Source: Streptomyces sp. NBC_01471
GTDB lineage: Bacteria; Actinomycetota; Actinomycetes; Streptomycetales; Streptomycetaceae
Length of the DNA: 64,000 bases
Direction: 5' to 3'
Assembly: GCF_041438865.1 (NCBI RefSeq)
Contig: NZ_CP109450.1
Location: 1,364,001-1,428,000, forward strand
Part shown: one piece after another, positions 60,148 to 64,000 of the stretch
Layout: each line of letters starts with the position of its first letter
Position numbering within the stretch: position 1 is the stretch's first letter
Program-made: the position numbers and the translations under genes
Notes under the pieces: generated by a model
Seen by the model: only the letters and a program-made list of their open reading frames with translations
Database searches by the model: none
Told to the model about the DNA's origin: nothing

Positions 60148-61253
60148 CCGTACAACTCCTTGGCGATGATGGTGCGCTGGACCTCGGTGGCGCCCTCGTA
60201 GATCCGCGGGGCGCGGACCTCGCGGTAGAGGTGTTCGAGGAGGTGGCCCCGCTGGAGGGCCCGGGCGCCGTGCAGCTGGACGGCGGTGTCCACGACGTAC
60301 TGGGCGGTCTCGGTGGCGAAGAGTTTGGCCATCGCGGAGCGTTTCGCGATGCCGGGGTCGCCCGCGTCGCAGGCGGCCGCGGCCGCGTGGACCAGCAGAC
60401 GTGCGGCCTCGGTGCGGGTGGCCATCTCGGCGACCTGGTGGGCCACGGTCTGCAGGTCCTTCAGCGGGCCGCCGAACGCGGTGCGCCGGGAGGTGTGGCC
60501 GATGGTCGCGTCCAGGGCCGCCTGCGCCATGCCGACCGCGAACGCGCCCACGCTGGGACGGAAGAGGTTCAGGGTGTTCATCGCGACCCGGAAACCCCGG
60601 TCCGGCTCGCCCAGGACGTCCTGCGGCCCGACCGGCACCGCGTCGAAGTCCAGCGAGCCGATGGGGTGCGGCGAGAGCATGTCGAGCCGGGAGCCGGTCA
60701 GCCCCGGCCGGTCGGCAGGCACCAGGAACGCGGTGATCCCACGGGCTCCGGCCCCCGCGGTCGTACGGGCGAAGACGGTGTAGAAGTCGGCGTCGGGGGC
60801 GTTCGAGATCCAGCACTTCCCGCCGGTGAGCCGCCAGCCCCCGCCGTCCGGTTCGGCCCTGAGCTCCAGGGCGGCGGCGTCGGACCCCGCGCCGGACTCG
60901 CTCAGCGCGAAGGCGGCGACCGCCCGGCCCGCGATCACCTCGGGAAGCAGCCGCTCCCGCTGGTGCGCGGTGCCCGCCTGGACGAGCGGGTAACTGCCCA
61001 GTCCCTGGAGGGCGAGAGCGGTCTCGGCCTCGGTACAGCCGTACGCCAGGGACTCGCGCAGCAGGCAGAGGTCCAGCGCACCCGCGCTGAACAGCCTTTC
61101 CAGCAGGCCGAGTTCACCGAGGGCGGCGACCAGGGGGCGGTTGACACGACCGGGCTCGCCGGCCGCGGCGAGCGGACCGAGCCGTTCGGCGGCCAGGGTG
61201 CGCAGCTCGGCGCACCACTTCCGCTGGTCCGGGTCCAGTGCGAATGCGGTCAT
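60144..61253 (-). CDS. Acyl-CoA dehydrogenase
   Basis: A 369-residue flavoprotein of the acyl-CoA dehydrogenase family. Signatures are FALSESGAGSDAAALELRAE, WRLTGGKCWISNAPDADFYT and the C-terminal catalytic Glu region RAPRIYEGATEVQRTIIAKE. It would introduce a double bond into a CoA ester produced in the aromatic pathway. First gene of the minus-strand operon acyl-CoA dehydrogenase-ridA-hydrolase; divergent from the ligase across 85 bp that must hold both promoters. Confidence 0.9.
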   Translation of the reverse strand: MTAFALDPDQRKWCAELRTLAAERLGPLAAAGEPGRVNRPLVAALGELGLLERLFSAGALDLCLLRESLAYGCTEAETALALQGLGSYPLVQAGTAHQRERLLPEVIAGRAVAAFALSESGAGSDAAALELRAEPDGGGWRLTGGKCWISNAPDADFYTVFARTTAGAGARGITAFLVPADRPGLTGSRLDMLSPHPIGSLDFDAVPVGPQDVLGEPDRGFRVAMNTLNLFRPSVGAFAVGMAQAALDATIGHTSRRTAFGGPLKDLQTVAHQVAEMATRTEAARLLVHAAAAACDAGDPGIAKRSAMAKLFATETAQYVVDTAVQLHGARALQRGHLLEHLYREVRAPRIYEGATEVQRTIIAKELYG

Positions 61254-61278
61254 CCCCGATCCCCTCTATCGTGAACCG

Positions 61279-61306
61279 TTGACTGTCGTCACGCAAACGA
61301 TACGCT
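61279..61306 (+). promoter_or_regulatory. Candidate promoter of the aryl-CoA ligase gene
   Basis: TTGACT (61279-61284) and TACGCT (61301-61306) with 16-bp spacing, 33 bp before the ligase start, inside the short divergent spacer with the acyl-CoA dehydrogenase gene. Confidence 0.4.
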
Positions 61307-61338
61307 CCATGTGCGATGCCGCCTAAGGGGGCGATCCT

Positions 61339-62940
61339 GTGATGGAGCTGAAAACCTCAGCGCACGTCGACACTTTTCCCCGCGAGCAGCTGCCGCCCGC
61401 CGACCAGTGGCCCCGGCTGCTCCTCGATGATCTTCCCGGGCCGGCCTGTCCGGACCGGCTCAACTGCGGGGCGGAGCTGCTCGACCGGACCATCGAGCGC
61501 TTCGGGGCCGACCGTCCCGCCTTCCGCACCGGCGCCGGTGAGCTGTGGACGTACGGCGAACTCCGGGCCGAGGTGTGCCGTATCGCCCATGTCCTCACAT
61601 CGGACCTCGGGGTCGTGCCGGGTAACCGGGTGCTGCTGCGCGGTCCCACCACACCGCACCTGGCCGCCTGCTGGCTCGCGGTGGTGAGGGCCGGCGCGGT
61701 GGCGGTGACCGTGCTGGCCACCCAGCGTCCGCACGAACTGGCCGAAGTGTGCTCGCTCGCCCGGATCAGCCACGCGCTGTGCGACATCCGGTCGGTCGGC
61801 GACCTGGTGAAGGCGGAGGTCCCCGGACTGCGGATCACCCCATACGGCGGCGAGGGGCCGCAGGACCTGCTGCGGCTGGCCGCGACCAGACCCGACGGGT
61901 ACGCGGCCGTCGCGACCTCCTCGGACGACGTGGCGCTGATCGCCTTCACGTCCGGCACCACCGGGCGGCCGAAGGGCTGTATGCACTTCCACCGCGATGT
62001 GCTGGCCGTCGCGGACACCTTCGCGCGGTACGTGCTGAAACCCCGGCCCGACGACGTCTTCGCGGGGAGTCCCCCGCTCGGCTTCACCTTCGGCCTGGGC
62101 GGTCTGGTGATCTTTCCGCTGCGGGCCGGTGCCTCGGCCCTGCTGCTGGAACGGTCCGGGCCGCGCCAGCTGCTGCCCGCGCTCGCCCGGCACCGGGTGT
62201 CGGTGCTGTTCACGGCGCCGACCGCGTACCGCACGATGCTGGAGGGGCTCGGCTCGTACGACGTCTCGGCACTGCGGCGCTGTGTGTCGGCCGGGGAGAA
62301 CCTGCCCGCGGCCACCTGGCACGCCTGGCACGAGCGGACCGGACTGCGCATCATCAACGGCATCGGTGCGACGGAGCTGATGCACATCTTCATCTCGGCG
62401 GCGGACGGGGCGGCGCGCCCCGGGACGACCGGTGTTCCGGTGCCCGGCTGGCAGGCACGGGTGGTGGACGGCTCCGGCCGTCCGGTGCCGGACGGCGAGC
62501 CGGGTCTGCTCGCGGTGCGCGGTCCCGTGGGCTGCCGCTATCTGGCCGACGAGCGCCAGTCCGAGTACGTGCGGGACGGCTGGAACCTCACCGGCGACAC
62601 GTATCTGCGCGACGCGGACGGCTACTTCACCTATGTGGCACGCGCCGACGACATGATCATTTCCTCCGGGTACAACATCGCGGGCCCCGAGGTCGAGGAC
62701 GCGCTGCTGCGCCATCCCGACGTCCTGGAGGCGGCGGTGGTGGGCCGTCCGGACGCGGAGCGGGGGCAGGTGGTGGTGGCGCATGTGGTGCTGCGCGAGG
62801 GAGCGGCGCGGGAGGCGGAGCCACTGCGGGAGTTCGTGAAGGCCGAGCTGGCTCCGCACAAGTGCCCCCGGGAGGTGGTGTTCGCGGACGCGCTGCCGCG
62901 GACGGGGACGGGGAAGCTCCAGCGGTTCCGGCTGGGGTGA
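61339..62940 (+). CDS. AMP-dependent aryl-CoA ligase (2-aminobenzoate/benzoate-CoA ligase type)
   Basis: A 533-residue ANL-superfamily enzyme activating a carboxylate with ATP and CoA. The P-loop-like motif is LIAFTSGTTGRPKGCMHFHR, A5 is IINGIGATELMHIFI, and the hinge/C-terminal motifs are YTYVARADDMIISSGYNI-type and LPRTGTGKLQRFRLG. The N-terminus (PDRLNCGAELLDRTIERFGA) resembles benzoate- and 2-aminobenzoate-CoA ligases. AGGGGG precedes GTG 61339 and ATG 61342; either could be used. With the OYE gene to the right it defines an aryl-CoA catabolic cluster. Confidence 0.87.
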   Translation: MMELKTSAHVDTFPREQLPPADQWPRLLLDDLPGPACPDRLNCGAELLDRTIERFGADRPAFRTGAGELWTYGELRAEVCRIAHVLTSDLGVVPGNRVLLRGPTTPHLAACWLAVVRAGAVAVTVLATQRPHELAEVCSLARISHALCDIRSVGDLVKAEVPGLRITPYGGEGPQDLLRLAATRPDGYAAVATSSDDVALIAFTSGTTGRPKGCMHFHRDVLAVADTFARYVLKPRPDDVFAGSPPLGFTFGLGGLVIFPLRAGASALLLERSGPRQLLPALARHRVSVLFTAPTAYRTMLEGLGSYDVSALRRCVSAGENLPAATWHAWHERTGLRIINGIGATELMHIFISAADGAARPGTTGVPVPGWQARVVDGSGRPVPDGEPGLLAVRGPVGCRYLADERQSEYVRDGWNLTGDTYLRDADGYFTYVARADDMIISSGYNIAGPEVEDALLRHPDVLEAAVVGRPDAERGQVVVAHVVLREGAAREAEPLREFVKAELAPHKCPREVVFADALPRTGTGKLQRFRLG

Positions 62941-63060
62941 GCGGATTCCCGTGCGAGCGGATTCCCATGGGCCGGACGGCGGCGGACCGGCGCCGGCGGG
63001 ACGGCCCGGGGCGGTCGTCGTGCAACCCCGCCCCGGTGGTGTCGTGCGCCCGTCAGCGGG

Positions 63061-64000
63061 CTACGCCAGTGGGTTACGGGCGGCCCCCAGGCTGAGCCTC
63101 GGCCTCGGCGCGTCCGTCCGCCCTGTTCTGGGGGCACGGCTGCCCGCCCGGTACGGGAGGGGCCAGGGCGCGGCAGGGCCCTCGTAGCCCTGTTCCGCCG
63201 CCGCGTGCAGGGTCCAGTGCGGGTCGTACAGATGCGGGCGGGCCAGCGCGCAGAGGTCCGTGCGGCCCGCCAGCAGCAGCGAGTTGACGTCGTCCCAGGA
63301 GGAGATGGCGCCCACCGCGATCACCGGGACGCCCAGTTCGTTGCGGATGCGGTCGGCGTACGGGGTCTGGTAGGAGCGGCCGTACGCGGGTTTCTCGCCG
63401 GGGACGACCTGGCCCGTCGAGACGTCGATCGCGTCGGCCCCGTGGGCGGCGAAGGCGCGGGCGATCCCGACCGCGTCGTCCGGGGTCGTGCCGCCCGGGG
63501 CCCAGTCGGCCGCCGAGATACGGACCGACATCGGGCGGTCGTCGGGCCAGACCGCCCGGACCGCGTCGAAGACCTCCAGGGGGAAGCGCAGGCGGCCGCT
63601 GAGGGAGCCGCCGTAGCCGTCGGTGCGCAGGTTGGTGAGCGGGGAGAGGAAACCGGAGAGCAGATAGCCGTGCGCACAGTGCAGTTCGAGCAGGTCGAAG
63701 CCCGCCCGCGCGGCGCGGCGCGCCGCCTCGGTGAACTCCTCGCGGACAGCGGCGAGTCCGGCTCCGTCCAGTTCCGTCGGGGTCCCGCTGACGCCCGGCC
63801 GGTACGGAAGCGGGGACGCGGCCGACAGTGGCCAGTTGTCGTCCGCGAGTGGCTCGTCCATGCCGTCCCACATGAGGCGGGTGGACCCCTTGCGGCCGGA
63901 GTGCCCCAGCTGGATCCCGATGGCGGTGCCGGGTGACTGCTCGTGCACGAAGGAGGTGACGCGGCTCCAGGCCGCCGCCTGCTCGCCGGTGTACAGGCCG
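63061..64000 (-). CDS. OYE-type flavin oxidoreductase, probably C-terminal half of an aryl-CoA 5-hydroxylase/reductase (partial)
   Basis: An open frame runs off the right edge (GLYTGEQAAAWSRVTSFVHE at the edge) and ends at 63061. It is an Old Yellow Enzyme TIM barrel: AIGIQLGHSGRKGS, FDLLELHCAHGYLLSGFLSP, LTNLRTDGYGGSLSGRLRFP, IDVSTGQVVPGEK and CALARPHLYDPHWTLHAAAE. The last motif is typical of the reductase half of bifunctional salicylyl-CoA 5-hydroxylase / 2-aminobenzoyl-CoA monooxygenase-reductase proteins, which usually sit with a CoA ligase, acyl-CoA dehydrogenase, RidA and enoyl-CoA hydratase as here. A stand-alone OYE is the alternative; the first half is outside the window. Confidence 0.82.
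   Translation of the reverse strand, partial: GLYTGEQAAAWSRVTSFVHEQSPGTAIGIQLGHSGRKGSTRLMWDGMDEPLADDNWPLSAASPLPYRPGVSGTPTELDGAGLAAVREEFTEAARRAARAGFDLLELHCAHGYLLSGFLSPLTNLRTDGYGGSLSGRLRFPLEVFDAVRAVWPDDRPMSVRISAADWAPGGTTPDDAVGIARAFAAHGADAIDVSTGQVVPGEKPAYGRSYQTPYADRIRNELGVPVIAVGAISSWDDVNSLLLAGRTDLCALARPHLYDPHWTLHAAAEQGYEGPAAPWPLPYRAGSRAPRTGRTDAPRPRLSLGAARNPLA

Noticed and set aside
59713..60816. 367-codon version of the RidA gene.
   Set aside because: Everything upstream of ATG 60147 is antisense-free but out of frame with the overlapping acyl-CoA dehydrogenase gene, and is Arg/Gly-rich. RidA is complete from 60147.

Overview
The window is high-GC actinobacterial DNA, almost certainly a Streptomyces chromosome. 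The evidence is the strong third-position GC bias, GTG and TTG starts behind GGAGG-type ribosome sites, a complete conservon (CvnA-B-C-D plus two P450s), a ROK regulator, PP2C and HATPase regulators, an XRE/HATPase pair, and an anthranilate-CoA type catabolic cluster. It divides into a mosaic accessory region (about 1-44 kb) and a more ordinary chromosomal region (about 44-64 kb).

1-4.5 kb: a partial unknown gene, a DUF6924-like gene, a convergent small LuxR-type regulator, then gene debris. The debris includes a reversed, frameshifted copy of the tip of a YD-repeat (Rhs-like) gene and its downstream partner, fused at a microhomology junction to the 3' end of an XRE regulator and a cutA gene. 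The XRE-3'/cutA segment (616 bp) recurs in direct orientation at 36.2-36.9 kb, so about 32 kb of accessory DNA lies between direct repeats.

4.9-12.3 kb: a compact three-gene operon (zinc-ribbon REase, DinG/XPD-like helicase, pPIWI_RE protein). This matches the predicted pPIWI_RE anti-element defence module and is the most notable system here. 12.3-17 kb: an IS4-family element with clean ends and a 10-bp target duplication, a PD-(D/E)XK plus zinc-ribbon protein, an IS1380-type element, and a broken TlpA-like gene. 17-25 kb: a large secreted propeller/FN3/LamG/CBM protein, a TagD-like nucleotidyltransferase, and an intact secreted YD-repeat protein with a likely immunity partner. 25-30 kb: an insertion-sequence graveyard (IS3 remnant, two more IS1380-type copies, one IS end remnant, and a folA fragment).

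30-36 kb: an excisionase/integrase pair beside the last 26 codons of sdaA, read as the attachment end of an integrated element. An IS701 element (TSD CTAG) sits on the sdaA stop codon. Next to it is an IS5-type element (TSD TA) that carries an extra small gene and truncates an HATPase regulator, whose divergent XRE partner is intact. 37.5-43.8 kb: a second element-like module with a Gabija-like OLD nuclease/UvrD helicase pair (the nuclease frameshifted) followed by another excisionase and integrase.

44-64 kb: a secreted SH3-like protein; a GH-like gene broken by an in-frame amber codon; a secreted propeller/ricin-lectin protein with a divergent ROK regulator and a palindromic operator; a small membrane protein; a PP2C phosphatase; the conservon with an EXXR-less (CYP157-like) P450 and a canonical P450; and finally an enoyl-CoA hydratase, alpha/beta hydrolase, RidA, acyl-CoA dehydrogenase, aryl-CoA ligase and OYE-type oxidoreductase. 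That last set fits catabolism of 2-aminobenzoate through its CoA thioester. I saw no tRNA, rRNA or CRISPR array.
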